The position numbers were made by a program, and so were the translations under genes. Of a stretch of DNA of 64,000 nt, positions 1 to 8,308 are shown piece by piece; the stretch's first letter is position 1; the number at the start of each line of letters is the position of its first letter. The DNA lies in contig CANJNI010000016.1 of the NCBI GenBank assembly GCA_947475995.1, positions 1 through 64,000 of the forward strand, written 5' to 3'. The notes under the pieces are model-generated. The model did no database searches. It had not been told where the DNA came from and worked only from the letters and a program-made list of their open reading frames with translations. This DNA is from Beijerinckiaceae bacterium. Its GTDB lineage: Bacteria > Pseudomonadota > Alphaproteobacteria > Rhizobiales > Beijerinckiaceae.

Positions 1-1
1 A

Positions 2-142
2 GTCGGGGGACCGCCGCCGCAACCGACCATGCCGGCCATCAGGCAAGCCATCCTCGGCTTCTTCGCACGGCCTCCTCCCAGGCGATGCCCCCACTGTGAG
101 AAACTCCTCGCCGACGCCGTCAGATCTAATCTGCCAAAGTAG
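2..142 (+). CDS. Possible 3' end of a small hypothetical protein (partial)
   Basis: An open frame enters the window from the left and ends at a TAG at 140-142, just before the convergent LysR gene. It could also start at an ATG at 29, giving 37 residues. The visible C-terminus contains a CPHC pair that looks like half of a zinc ribbon, after a proline/arginine-rich stretch. No family is recognised. The evidence is only an open frame plus the CxxC motif, so it may be non-coding. Confidence 0.25.
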   Translation, partial: VGGPPPQPTMPAIRQAILGFFARPPPRRCPHCEKLLADAVRSNLPK

Positions 143-144
143 TG

Positions 145-1041
145 CTAGCTCGTCCAGCTCGCGGCCAGCATGTCGCGGAATTTCTGCGCCATCGGCGACA
201 GGCGTCCGCGACGGCGCTCGACGATGCCGATGGGCCGCGTGACAACAGGATCAACAAGCTCCTTGGTCACGAGAATTGGATGATCCCCTTGCGGCGTCGC
301 GAGCTTCGGCAGAACCGAAATGCCGAGTCCGGCTTCCACCAGTCCCAGCGATGTGGACAGGTGGTTCGTCTCGTACTGCCATTTCAGATCGATGTTGAGG
401 CGGCCGAGCACCGAGTCGAGCAACGCGCGATTGCCGCTGGCGCGACTGACGCCCGCAAGGGTGCGGCCTTCGAGATCCCTCCAGGTGAGCCTGTCGCGTG
501 ACGCGAACGGATCGTCGCGTCGGCAGGCGAGGACGAAAGGATCTTCGGCAAGGCGCGTGAAGGTCACGTCGGGATCGCTTGCGCCCATCAGGTTCAGGCC
601 GAATTCCGCTTCGCCGCGCGAGACGCTTTGCAGGCACTCGTTGGCGCCGAGATCGAGAATGCGAAAGCGAATGTTCGGGTAAACGGCGTTGAAGGCCTCG
701 ACGACGCGCGGCAGGAAATAGAACGCCGCAGTTGGAATGCAGGCCAGCGTAACCTGCCCGTGCTGGTTTCGGCCGACGTCAGACACGGCCATCAGGCCGG
801 TCTCGAACTCCTCGATCAGACGGCGCATCAGCGGCTCCATCTGGCGTCCCGCCGCTGTCATGGAGACGCGGCGCGTCGAGCGTTCGAGCAACGGAACGCC
901 GATGGCGGCTTCCAGCCCCTGAATGCGCCGCGACAGCGCGGGCTGGGAGATGTGCAGAGCTTCGGCGGCCTGGTGGAATCCCCCCAGGTCGATCACTCCG
1001 AGGAAACAGCGAACGTCGAGCAATTCGAAATTGATCCGCAT
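145..1041 (-). CDS. LysR-family transcriptional regulator
   Basis: A 298-residue protein of typical LysR length. The N-terminal winged helix-turn-helix lies at about residues 5-65, with the hallmark pattern FHQAAEALHISQPALSRRI. A periplasmic-binding-protein-like effector domain follows from about residue 90. The gene is divergent from the PrpF-like/TctC gene pair, the usual arrangement for a LysR activator and its target, so it probably controls that pair in response to a carboxylic or aromatic acid intermediate (inference). An imperfect inverted repeat overlaps its own first codons, compatible with autoregulation. The effector cannot be read from the sequence. Confidence 0.93.
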   Translation of the reverse strand: MRINFELLDVRCFLGVIDLGGFHQAAEALHISQPALSRRIQGLEAAIGVPLLERSTRRVSMTAAGRQMEPLMRRLIEEFETGLMAVSDVGRNQHGQVTLACIPTAAFYFLPRVVEAFNAVYPNIRFRILDLGANECLQSVSRGEAEFGLNLMGASDPDVTFTRLAEDPFVLACRRDDPFASRDRLTWRDLEGRTLAGVSRASGNRALLDSVLGRLNIDLKWQYETNHLSTSLGLVEAGLGISVLPKLATPQGDHPILVTKELVDPVVTRPIGIVERRRGRLSPMAQKFRDMLAASWTS

Positions 1042-1052
1042 TACGCATCAAT
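1030..1052. promoter_or_regulatory. Imperfect inverted repeat over the LysR start codon
   Basis: ATTGATCCG and CGCATCAAT form 9-bp arms with 8 of 9 matches around a 5-bp centre. The ATG of the LysR gene (complement of 1039-1041) lies inside. LysR regulators often bind such dyads to repress themselves and activate the divergent gene. Assignment is inference. Confidence 0.35.
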
Positions 1053-1114
1053 AGCTGGAATCTTTGCATTTCACAACCCGAAGCCACTCGCCTACTGAGC
1101 ATCAACGAGATCTT

Positions 1115-1135
1115 TTCATGCATTTTATGCATGAA
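1115..1135. promoter_or_regulatory. Perfect 9-bp inverted repeat upstream of the PrpF-like gene
   Basis: TTCATGCAT, spacer TTT, ATGCATGAA: a perfect dyad ending 14 bp before the ATG at 1150 and just upstream of its Shine-Dalgarno. It is not followed by a T-run, so an operator is more likely than a terminator. It could bind the divergent LysR protein or another dimeric regulator. Confidence 0.45.
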
Positions 1136-1149
1136 TAGCGGAGGAATTG

Positions 1150-2238
1150 ATGCGCGAAGCGAGAATTCCATGCGTTTTGATGCGCGGCGGCACTTCCCGG
1201 GGCCCGTATTTTCTGGCCGCTGATTTGCCGACGGATCGAACCGCCATGGCCGAGATCCTCGTCGCCGCGATGGGCTCCGGCCATGAATTGCAGGTGACCG
1301 GCATCGGCGGCGGCAATCCGCTGACCAGCAAGATCGCCGTTGTCGGGCCCAGCAAGGTTCCGGGCGCCGATGTGGATTACCTGTTTGGTCAGGTGATGAT
1401 CGGCGAGAGGAGCGTCGATTTCTCTCCGAACTGCGGGAACATGCTGGCCGGCGTCGGCCCCTTCGCGATTGAAGCCGGGCTCGTGCCAACGACGGGCGAC
1501 CTGACGAGGGTTCGAATCCACAACGTCAACACGCGAAAGCTGATCGAGGCGCGCGTCCAGACCCCGAACGGCCGGGTGCGCTATGACGGCGGCGAACGGA
1601 TCGACGGCGTTCCCGGGACGGGCGCGCCGATCCACCTCGCCTTCCTCGACGCTGCCGGTTCCAAGACCGGAAAGCTGCTGCCGACAGGCTATCCTCTCGA
1701 CGTCATCGACGGCGTGGAGGTCTCGTGCGTCGACGCCGCCATGCCGGTGATGCTGGTGCGCGCTTCGGACTTCGGGCTCACCGGTCACGAAAGCGCGGCG
1801 GAACTGAACGCCAATGCGCCGATGCTGGCGAAGCTCGAAGACATGCGCATCAAGGCCGGCGCCCTGATGGGCATCGAGAATGCGCGCGGCAGCGTCATCC
1901 CGAAGCCGGTCCTGCTCTCGGAGCCTGCGGCAGGCGGCCATATCTGCGCCCGCTATTTCATGCCGCACTCGTGTCACACGGCTCTGTCGGTCACAGGGGG
2001 CGTGGCGATTTCCTGCGCAGTCGTCACGGCAGGCACCATCGCCCATGCGCTCGCGCGGCCCGTGGCGCTGCCTGAAAGCATTCGGCTCGAACATCCCTCG
2101 GGCCACATCGACATCCGCGTGGAGCAGCCCGATCCGGCGCGTCCTCCGCTCGCGATGGTGGTCCGCACCGCACAGCGGATCATGGAAGGAACCTTGATCC
2201 TTCAGCTCCCCGAAAGCGCCGCGACCCTTGCGGCCTGA
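1150..2238 (+). CDS. PrpF-family protein, 4-oxalomesaconate tautomerase-like
   Basis: A 362-residue PrpF/AcnD-accessory family protein. The N-terminus carries the family pattern PCVLMRGGTSRG and then GIGGGNPLTSKIAVV; NCGNMLAGVGPFAIE and a later MPHSCH segment also fit. Members interconvert keto/enol or positional isomers of unsaturated tricarboxylates: methylaconitate in propionate degradation, 4-oxalomesaconate in gallate/protocatechuate 4,5-cleavage. The length (GalD is about 361) favours the oxalomesaconate branch, but no other pathway gene is present. ATG 1150 is chosen over TTG 1147 because GGAGG at 1140-1144 is then well spaced. It is followed within 44 bp by a tricarboxylate-receptor gene, likely one transcript. 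Confidence 0.8.
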   Translation: MREARIPCVLMRGGTSRGPYFLAADLPTDRTAMAEILVAAMGSGHELQVTGIGGGNPLTSKIAVVGPSKVPGADVDYLFGQVMIGERSVDFSPNCGNMLAGVGPFAIEAGLVPTTGDLTRVRIHNVNTRKLIEARVQTPNGRVRYDGGERIDGVPGTGAPIHLAFLDAAGSKTGKLLPTGYPLDVIDGVEVSCVDAAMPVMLVRASDFGLTGHESAAELNANAPMLAKLEDMRIKAGALMGIENARGSVIPKPVLLSEPAAGGHICARYFMPHSCHTALSVTGGVAISCAVVTAGTIAHALARPVALPESIRLEHPSGHIDIRVEQPDPARPPLAMVVRTAQRIMEGTLILQLPESAATLAA

Positions 2239-2281
2239 CCTCAAAACGTCTTTTTCATTCCTCAAGCAGATGAGAAAAGTC

Positions 2282-3367
2282 ATGGAACGCAGGGCATTCA
2301 TTACCGGCGCGGTCGCTCTCGGGGCGAGCACGCTTCTTCCGGCAGCTTCTAAAGCGGCGGTGAGTTTCGCCGGACAGACGATCACCATTCTGGTGCCGTT
2401 CGGCGTCGGCGGCGGCAACGATCTGTGGGCGCGGTTCCTCGCGCCGTTATTCACGAAATATCTGCCCGGCAATCCGGTCGTGGTGGTGAAGAACAGCCCC
2501 GGCGGCGGCTCTGTCTCTGGCGCCAATCTCTTCGCCGCGACCGCCAAACCCGATGGGCTGACGGCGCTTGTCAGCTCCGGCTCGACGCAGTTTCCCTATC
2601 TGCTCGGCGAGAAGCGCATTCGCTACGACTACAAGAAGCTGCAGTTCGTCATGGCGGGCCCGACCGGCGGCGTCGCGTATATTTCCTCGAAGCTCGGCGT
2701 CGACGGGCTGAAGTCGCTGGGCAAGCTCAAGGGCCAGCAGCTCTTTTTCGCCAGTCAGGGCGTGTCGTCGCTCGACATGGTGCCGCTGCTGGGCTTCCGG
2801 CTGCTCGACCTCGACGTGAAGCATGTGACGGGTTTCCCGGGCCGGGCAGAAGGCCGGCTGGGCTTCGAGCGCGGCGAGTTCAACATCGACTACCAGACCA
2901 CCACTGCCTATGTGCGCAGCTCGCTGCCGCTGGTGAAGAACGGCGAAGCCGTGCCGCTGTTTGCGTGGGGACTGATCGACAAGTCGGGCAAACTCGTGCG
3001 CGATCCCAACTTCCCTGACCTTCCGCACATCGAGGAAGCCTACGAGATCGTCCACGGCAAGAAGCCATCGGGCATCGAGTGGGACGCCTTCAAGGCGTTC
3101 CTGATTTCCGGCTTCCCCGCCCAGAAACTCCTTCTCTTGCAGAACGGAACTTCGCCGGAAATCGTCGAAGCTTACCGCAATGTGTGCCGACTGATGCAGA
3201 AGGATCCGGACTTCATCAAGAACCGCGATTCGATGATCGGCGAATACGATCAGGTCACGGATGCCGAAGGCGAGACGCTGTTCAGGCAGGCGACCAACAT
3301 TTCGCCCGAAGCCTCCACATGGGTGCGGGAATTCCTGACCAGGAACTATCAGGTCGCGTTCGAATAG
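2282..3367 (+). CDS. TctC/Bug-family tricarboxylate-transporter receptor protein
   Basis: About 361 residues, the periplasmic solute-binding component of a tripartite tricarboxylate transporter. The N-terminus has a twin-arginine-like signal (RRAFITGAVALGAS) with a likely cleavage near the SKAA segment. The mature protein opens with ITILVPFGVGGGNDLWAR, typical of Bug proteins, and includes KNSPGGGSVSGAN. It lies directly downstream of the PrpF-like gene, which suggests import of the acid that gene helps metabolise. No TctA/TctB membrane partners are in the window, so it must use partners encoded elsewhere. An in-frame ATG at 2270 is an alternative start; neither has a strong ribosome site. 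A good terminator follows. Confidence 0.8.
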   Translation: MERRAFITGAVALGASTLLPAASKAAVSFAGQTITILVPFGVGGGNDLWARFLAPLFTKYLPGNPVVVVKNSPGGGSVSGANLFAATAKPDGLTALVSSGSTQFPYLLGEKRIRYDYKKLQFVMAGPTGGVAYISSKLGVDGLKSLGKLKGQQLFFASQGVSSLDMVPLLGFRLLDLDVKHVTGFPGRAEGRLGFERGEFNIDYQTTTAYVRSSLPLVKNGEAVPLFAWGLIDKSGKLVRDPNFPDLPHIEEAYEIVHGKKPSGIEWDAFKAFLISGFPAQKLLLLQNGTSPEIVEAYRNVCRLMQKDPDFIKNRDSMIGEYDQVTDAEGETLFRQATNISPEASTWVREFLTRNYQVAFE

Positions 3368-3386
3368 ACGGGAGCCGGGGGCTGCA

Positions 3387-3424
3387 GGGGCCGGGCGAGT
3401 GATCGCCCGGCCCCTTTCATTTTG
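3387..3424 (+). terminator. Rho-independent terminator after the TctC gene
   Basis: A perfect 12-bp stem, GGGGCCGGGCGA / TCGCCCGGCCCC, with a GTGA tetraloop, followed by TTTCATTTT. It lies 19 bp after the stop codon. Confidence 0.85.
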
Positions 3425-3482
3425 CCGGACCGTTGCGGGAATCTGATGTAGAGACGGACATCGTTCACACTGTCCGGTTCCA

Positions 3483-4067
3483 ATGCCGCAGATTTCCGAT
3501 CCTGCCTCCGAAACGCTTCCTGCGGGCTTTGGCCTTGCGGTCGCAGCAGCGCTCGCGTGTGCGATCATCGCCGCGCAAGGCCTGATCCTTTATGTGATCG
3601 GCCAGCCCGCCATCTGCACCTGCGGAATAGTGCGCCTCTGGACCGGAGACGTCAGCGGCGGGGAAAACTCCCAGCAGATCGCCGACTGGTACTCGCTGAC
3701 CCATGTGATGCACGGGTTCATCTTCTACGTTCTGCTGTGGCGGATGGCGCCGCGCATGCCGTTCGGATTGCGGCTCTGCATTGCGGTCGGAATCGAAGGC
3801 GCGTGGGAACTCGTCGAGAATTCGCCCATGATCATCGAGCGCTACCGGCAAACCGCCATCGCGCAGGGTTATTTCGGCGACACGATCATCAATTCGGTCT
3901 CCGACAATGTCTCGATGATCATCGGCTTCCTGGCCGCGCGCTATCTGCCGGTCTGGGCCAGCGTGCTTTATATCGTGGGCGCCGAAATCTTGCTGGCCTT
4001 CGTGATCCGGGACAATCTGACGCTCAACATCATTAACCTGATCTGGCCCGGGGCTTTGACGTTATGA
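3483..4067 (+). CDS. UPF0314/DUF2585 family membrane protein
   Basis: 194 residues with about five hydrophobic helices. It matches the rhizobial UPF0314 (DUF2585) family through CTCGIVRLWTGDVSGGENSQ, the DWYSLTHVMHGFIFY segment, and WELVENSPMIIERYR. The function of the family is unknown; the conserved Cys-Thr-Cys and His residues in membrane loops hint at metal or heme interaction (speculation). It overlaps the next gene by ATGA, so the two are probably translationally coupled. Confidence 0.85.
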   Translation: MPQISDPASETLPAGFGLAVAAALACAIIAAQGLILYVIGQPAICTCGIVRLWTGDVSGGENSQQIADWYSLTHVMHGFIFYVLLWRMAPRMPFGLRLCIAVGIEGAWELVENSPMIIERYRQTAIAQGYFGDTIINSVSDNVSMIIGFLAARYLPVWASVLYIVGAEILLAFVIRDNLTLNIINLIWPGALTL

Positions 4068-4792
4068 CGCCCTTTCCGGCCCTGCCACCACTTACCGATC
4101 GCAAGCACAAGCTGCCGCTGGTGATCCTGCAGGTGGCGGCGATCTGGATCGCGTCCGACATTGGTTTTTATTTCCTGATGCCCGCCTTGCAGATCCAGCC
4201 GACCTACAACGGCGCATCGACGGAGATTTCGCTCTACTACATCTTCTGGATCGGCATCGCGGTAATCACCTTCTGGCCGGTCTACCGCACCTGGCCGGCC
4301 TATGGGCCGCGCCGGACCTTCGAGAACCGGACGCGCAGCTACCTCCTGTGGATCGCCATTTATGGAATCGCGGTAGTCTTTGCGGGCTTCGTGTTGCCGC
4401 AGCTTCCGGCGGTCGGTTGGAAGGAAACGTGGCAGCCGCCCGAGTTCATCATGGCGACGCCGAACTATTTCCTGCCGAAGTCCATCGACATCCTTTTCCA
4501 GCAATTGCTGGTGCTGGCCTTCGTGCTGGCGCTGGCGGCGGACGGGCTGAAGCTGCGCACGATCACCCTGCTCTGCGCGGCCGCCTTCGGCGGCATGCAC
4601 ATCCTGCTCGCCTTCGGGAACGAGCCCGTCCGTTACGTCGTGCGATTCATGGTCTTCGCATCGCTGTTCGGGCTGGTCTTCCCGTGGCTGATTCTGCGGG
4701 TCCGCAATGGTCTGGCCATCTCCTACATGCTCCACTGGACCTACTATGCGATCTCGGTGGCGCTGCCGCACATTTTCCTGCGGGCGCAATAG
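4064..4792 (+). CDS. Multi-pass membrane protein of unknown function
   Basis: 242 residues with roughly six to seven predicted membrane helices and a loop containing several tryptophans. The start ATG overlaps the stop of the DUF2585 gene (ATGA). A segment FGGMHILLAFGNEP followed by a hydrophobic helix faintly resembles the second motif of CPBP intramembrane proteases, but the EExxxR motif of that family is absent, so a protease call is not made. Coupling to DUF2585 suggests a shared membrane role. Confidence 0.7.
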   Translation: MTPFPALPPLTDRKHKLPLVILQVAAIWIASDIGFYFLMPALQIQPTYNGASTEISLYYIFWIGIAVITFWPVYRTWPAYGPRRTFENRTRSYLLWIAIYGIAVVFAGFVLPQLPAVGWKETWQPPEFIMATPNYFLPKSIDILFQQLLVLAFVLALAADGLKLRTITLLCAAAFGGMHILLAFGNEPVRYVVRFMVFASLFGLVFPWLILRVRNGLAISYMLHWTYYAISVALPHIFLRAQ

Positions 4793-4915
4793 CGGAGTTT
4801 GACCGCAGACCGGCTGCGGTCGGCTAAGATCGGGCAATCGGTGGACGATTCGTGGCCCCAGGGCCGCGACGGCCCGCGTCATCGCCTTGCAACAATCCCG
4901 AGTGACATCCCGCCC

Positions 4916-5476
4916 ATGGACAAGCGCCCCACCTCGCCCGACACACGCCCGCCGCTGCGCTTTCTGCCGACGCTGATCTTCGGCTCGCGCTGGCTGCAAG
5001 TCCCGCTCTATCTCGGTCTGATCATCGCGCAGGGCGTCTATGTGATCCTGTTCGTCAAGGAGTTGTGGCACCTCGTGTCCCATGCGGCGACGGTCAGCGA
5101 GCAGCAGATCATGCTGGTGGTGCTGGGCCTCATCGACGTGGTGATGATCTCCAACCTGCTGGTGATGGTGATTGTCGGCGGCTACGAGACCTTCGTGTCC
5201 CGGCTCGACCTGAAGGGTCATCCCGATCAGCCCGAGTGGCTCGACCACGTGAACGCCAGCGTGCTGAAGATCAAACTGGCGCTGGCCATCGTGGGCATCT
5301 CGTCGATCCACCTGCTGCGGACCTTCATCGAGGCGGGCAACCTGGGCAAGGAAACGTCCAACTATACCGAGGCCGGCATTCTCTGGCAGACGATCATCCA
5401 TGCGATCTTCATCCTGTCGGCGATCGGCATTGCGGCGGTGGACCGGATGCAGGTGCCGCCCCCGAAGGGGCACTAG
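4916..5476 (+). CDS. YqhA-like (UPF0114/TIGR00645) membrane protein
   Basis: About 186 residues with three to four membrane helices. FGSRWLQVPLYLGLIIAQG, then LGLIDVVMISNLLVMVIVGGYETF and SSIHLLRTFI, are diagnostic of the YqhA/TIGR00645 family (about 160-185 aa, function unknown). ATG 4916 is chosen because the family begins close to this point; an in-frame extension to 4799 adds a low-complexity, non-conserved leader. It is preceded by the two membrane-protein genes with a 123-bp gap and followed by an exporter gene 18 bp away. Confidence 0.85.
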   Translation: MDKRPTSPDTRPPLRFLPTLIFGSRWLQVPLYLGLIIAQGVYVILFVKELWHLVSHAATVSEQQIMLVVLGLIDVVMISNLLVMVIVGGYETFVSRLDLKGHPDQPEWLDHVNASVLKIKLALAIVGISSIHLLRTFIEAGNLGKETSNYTEAGILWQTIIHAIFILSAIGIAAVDRMQVPPPKGH

Positions 5477-5494
5477 CGCGGGAGAGGCGGCAGG

Positions 5495-6121
5495 ATGTCC
5501 GTCGAATCCTGGCTCGCCTTCGCCATCGCCTCCTCGGTCATGCTGGCGATTCCCGGACCGACCGTGCTGCTCATCGTCTCCTATGCGCTCGGACAGGGCT
5601 GGCGCGCCGCGGCCCCCATGGCCATCGGGACGACCTTGGGCGATTTCACCGCCATGACCTTGTCGCTGGCGGGAGTCGGGGCGCTGCTGGCGGCTTCGGC
5701 GACGGTCTTCACTTTCCTGAAGATCGCCGGCGCTCTCTATCTGGTCTGGCTGGGCGTCAAGCTCTGGAGAGCCGGCAGCATATTGGAGACGCAGCCGCGG
5801 ACCGACCGGCCGCCTGCCCTGCGGATGCTGTTTCACGCCTGGATCGTCACGGCGCTCAATCCGAAGAGCATCACCTTCTTCGTGGCCTTCGTGCCGCAGT
5901 TCCTTGATCCGGATGCGCCCCTGCTGCCCCAGATCATTCTGGCCGAAACGACTTTCCTGATCCTCGCCTTTGCGAACTCCTTCGCCTATGCGCTTGCTGC
6001 CTCGCGCGCCCGTCGCCTCGTCCGCAGTCAGGCGGCCGTGACGATGTTCCAGCGCGTTGGAGGCGGCCTGCTGATCGGAACCGGACTGTTGATTCTGGGC
6101 CTGCGAGCGACTCGAGACTGA
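5495..6121 (+). CDS. LysE/RhtB-family amino-acid exporter
   Basis: 208 residues with six hydrophobic helices and the family signature near the N-terminus (SVMLAIPGPTVLLIVSYALG), then GALYLVWLGVKLWR and LNPKSITFFVAFVPQF. Members export amino acids or related small molecules through the inner membrane. The substrate cannot be deduced. A purine-rich ribosome site (GGAGAGGCGGCAGG) precedes the ATG. The stop is immediately followed by the palindrome CAATCCCGGGATTG (6124-6137), which lacks a loop and T-run and is not a convincing terminator. Confidence 0.88.
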   Translation: MSVESWLAFAIASSVMLAIPGPTVLLIVSYALGQGWRAAAPMAIGTTLGDFTAMTLSLAGVGALLAASATVFTFLKIAGALYLVWLGVKLWRAGSILETQPRTDRPPALRMLFHAWIVTALNPKSITFFVAFVPQFLDPDAPLLPQIILAETTFLILAFANSFAYALAASRARRLVRSQAAVTMFQRVGGGLLIGTGLLILGLRATRD

Positions 6122-6419
6122 TTCAATCCCGGGATTGGCGGCTCACAGCAACTGCCCATTCCAAAAGCAGACACCGCCTCGCAATTGGGCAATTGCAGGT
6201 TCCAGATTGTGGCGGAAACATGTTTCATTTGAGGCTGCCATCCGGCGGGAAAAGTTCTGAACTCGCCGAAATAACAACAATTTGGCTCAATGGCCGCGTT
6301 TATGTGTCTACCGCGTCACACCTTGGCGGAGACGGTCCTGCGACGAGCCACAAGGCATTTACATTCGTTAACCGGTGGGTATGTTTACGCCATCGGTTTG
6401 GCAAAAAAAGCAACCTCAT
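6122..6419. other. 298-bp intergenic region before the outer-membrane protein gene
   Basis: No gene was found. It holds the palindrome CAATCCCGGGATTG at 6124-6137 and a second dyad, GCAATTG-GG-CAATTGC, at 6181-6196. The last 120 bp are comparatively AT-rich and presumably hold the promoter and leader of the strongly expressed beta-barrel gene starting at 6420; no clear -35/-10 pair was identified. Confidence 0.4.
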
Positions 6420-7154
6420 ATGCGCAAACTTCTCCTCGCGACCGCCGCTGGCGCCGCTCTCCTGTCTGGCTCGGCCTTCGCGGCTGACCTTCCGGTTCGT
6501 TCTTCGGCTCCGGCTTTCGCTGCTCCGGCCCCGCTCGCTTTCTCCTGGTCGGGCTTCTACGTCGGCGCCAACGCCGGTTACGCCTGGAACAGCAGCCGCT
6601 GGACCTCGACGTCGGTTCCGGCCGCCTTCACGCCCTTCAATAACGACGGCCAAGGTTTCATCGGCGGCGTGCACGCCGGCTACAACTGGCAGATGAACCA
6701 GATCGTGTTCGGTCTCGAAGGCACAATTGATTGGCTCGATCAACGCGCCAGCGGCCAGTGCTCAAACGCGGTTGGTTTTGTCTGCCGGACGTCGCAGAGC
6801 TGGCTTGCCGACATCGGCGGCCGTCTCGGCTTCGCGGCTGATCGCGCCCTGATCTACGCCACGGGCGGCGTCGCCTTCACCGAGTACAAGTTCTCGAACC
6901 CGATCCCGGCTCCGGCCACCAGCTGGGGCGCTGGTTCGCGCACCGGCTGGTTCCTCGGCGCAGGCATCGACTTCGCCGTCACCAACGACTGGATCGCTGG
7001 CGTCGAGTACAAGCACTACGACTTCGGCAGCGCTTCGTCGCAGTCGAACCCGGTCGGCACCCCGGTCCGCTTCCGCCAGACCGAGGACGTCATCAAGGCT
7101 CGCCTGAGCTACAAGTTCGGTGGCCCGGCCGGCGCGGTCGTCGCCAAGTACTGA
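6420..7154 (+). CDS. Outer-membrane beta-barrel protein (Omp25/31-like)
   Basis: 244 residues. A cleavable signal peptide (MRKLLLATAAGAALLSGSAFA) ends before ADLPVRS. The mature protein has the rhizobial outer-membrane pattern FSWSGFYVGANAGYAWNSS, the mid-barrel [28 protein letters not shown], and a C-terminal strand ending RLSYKFGGPAGAVVAKY. It is a small porin-like or structural barrel of the outer membrane. ATG 6420 is used because it gives a clean signal peptide. Codon use is strongly biased, suggesting high expression. It is paralogous to the next gene and followed by a strong terminator. Confidence 0.92.
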   Translation: MRKLLLATAAGAALLSGSAFAADLPVRSSAPAFAAPAPLAFSWSGFYVGANAGYAWNSSRWTSTSVPAAFTPFNNDGQGFIGGVHAGYNWQMNQIVFGLEGTIDWLDQRASGQCSNAVGFVCRTSQSWLADIGGRLGFAADRALIYATGGVAFTEYKFSNPIPAPATSWGAGSRTGWFLGAGIDFAVTNDWIAGVEYKHYDFGSASSQSNPVGTPVRFRQTEDVIKARLSYKFGGPAGAVVAKY

Positions 7155-7170
7155 GAGCTTCGCTCTTCGG

Positions 7171-7200
7171 AAAAAGCCCCGCTTCGGCGGGGCTTTTTTT
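7171..7200 (+). terminator. Strong Rho-independent terminator
   Basis: AAAAAGCCCCGC, loop TTCG, GCGGGGCTTTTTTT: a 7-bp GC stem with a UUCG tetraloop and a run of seven T residues, 17 bp after the beta-barrel stop codon. Confidence 0.93.
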
Positions 7201-7355
7201 ATGTCCGGCAGCGCCGCCAGAATGCAAGGCAGGCCTCGCGTTAACCATTTGAAAAGGAGAATCACCCCACCCTCCGGGCGGGTCAGCAGCGTGTCGGCGG
7301 ACCGGGTTGCAGCGTTTGAGTCTCGCGTCGAGTCTCCTCTCATCCGGTTAGCGCC

Positions 7356-8222
7356 ATGTTCAATCGATCAACCCTGCCGGGGCTGGCTTCGGCCATCGTT
7401 CTTTCCGCCAGCGCCGTGGCGGCCGATCTTCCCTCGCGACTCGATCCGCTTCCGCCGCCTCCGATTCTGGAGCCGACGCCGGTCGCATCATGGAGCGGCT
7501 TTTACATAGGCGGCTCCATCGGTTCGCAGGTCTCGACCCACAACTGGACGACGACCTCGCTGCAATCGCCGGCCACCACGGCGCCCGCCCTGTTCAATAC
7601 GGCCTCGGCCCGTGTCTCCCTCGACAGTACGCGGTTCCGGTCAGCGGCCCATGTGGGCTACAATTTCCAAATGACGGATCAATTCGTCGCCGGCATCGAG
7701 GCCGATCTGGGCGGCCCGTTTTTCGACACGCACCGCGTGCAGGGCGTTCCGGGAACCCATGGGGGCGCCACGCTTCTCGGTTTCGCGGGCAATGCCGACG
7801 TAACGCGCGGCCTCTATCGCTGGGACGCGAGCATCCGCAGCCGATTCGGCTTCGTGGCGACGCCCAATACGCTTTTCTACGCCACGGGCGGCGTCGCCTT
7901 TGCGTCGACCCGTTACGGAATCAACTGTCCGGGCGTTTTCCCGGCAGGCTCATGGTGCTCGGCCAATCGGTCGGAATACATCTCGGCCATGCGGACGGGC
8001 TGGACCGCAGGCATCGGCGTAGACGCAATGCTCAGCGACCCATCGTGGATCGTGCGCGCCGAATATCGCTACAGCGACTTCGGAGCGATCAACCGCACCT
8101 TCTTCAGCAGCAGCGCGGCTGATGCGGTGACGAGCCGTCTGGCGCTTCGCACGCACAGTTTCACGCTCGGCCTGTCCTACAAATTTGGCGAGAAGCCTGC
8201 TCCGCTTATCGCCCGATACTAA
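7356..8222 (+). CDS. Outer-membrane beta-barrel protein, paralogue of the preceding gene
   Basis: 288 residues: signal peptide ending near [10 protein letters not shown], a proline-rich linker, then the same [13 protein letters not shown] start of barrel, [26 protein letters not shown] and a C-terminal [18 protein letters not shown]. It has longer loops than its neighbour and two cysteines in one loop region (NCPG...WCSAN) that could form a disulfide. It has its own 200-bp upstream region and its own terminator, so it is a separate transcript. The tandem arrangement suggests duplication and divergence. Confidence 0.9.
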   Translation: MFNRSTLPGLASAIVLSASAVAADLPSRLDPLPPPPILEPTPVASWSGFYIGGSIGSQVSTHNWTTTSLQSPATTAPALFNTASARVSLDSTRFRSAAHVGYNFQMTDQFVAGIEADLGGPFFDTHRVQGVPGTHGGATLLGFAGNADVTRGLYRWDASIRSRFGFVATPNTLFYATGGVAFASTRYGINCPGVFPAGSWCSANRSEYISAMRTGWTAGIGVDAMLSDPSWIVRAEYRYSDFGAINRTFFSSSAADAVTSRLALRTHSFTLGLSYKFGEKPAPLIARY

Positions 8223-8246
8223 AAACACCAGCTCCAATTCATCTCG

Positions 8247-8271
8247 GGCCCGGTTCACGCCGGGCCTTTTT
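8247..8271 (+). terminator. Rho-independent terminator
   Basis: GGCCCGG, loop TTCACG, CCGGGCC and TTTTT, 24 bp after the stop of the second beta-barrel gene. Confidence 0.88.
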
Positions 8272-8308
8272 CGTTGCGGGCGCGCCCTCTCCGTGGCAAT
8301 CGAACCTG

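Noticed and set aside
4064-4792. CPBP intramembrane protease
   Set aside because: Only a faint resemblance around FGGMHILLAF; the EExxxR motif is missing.
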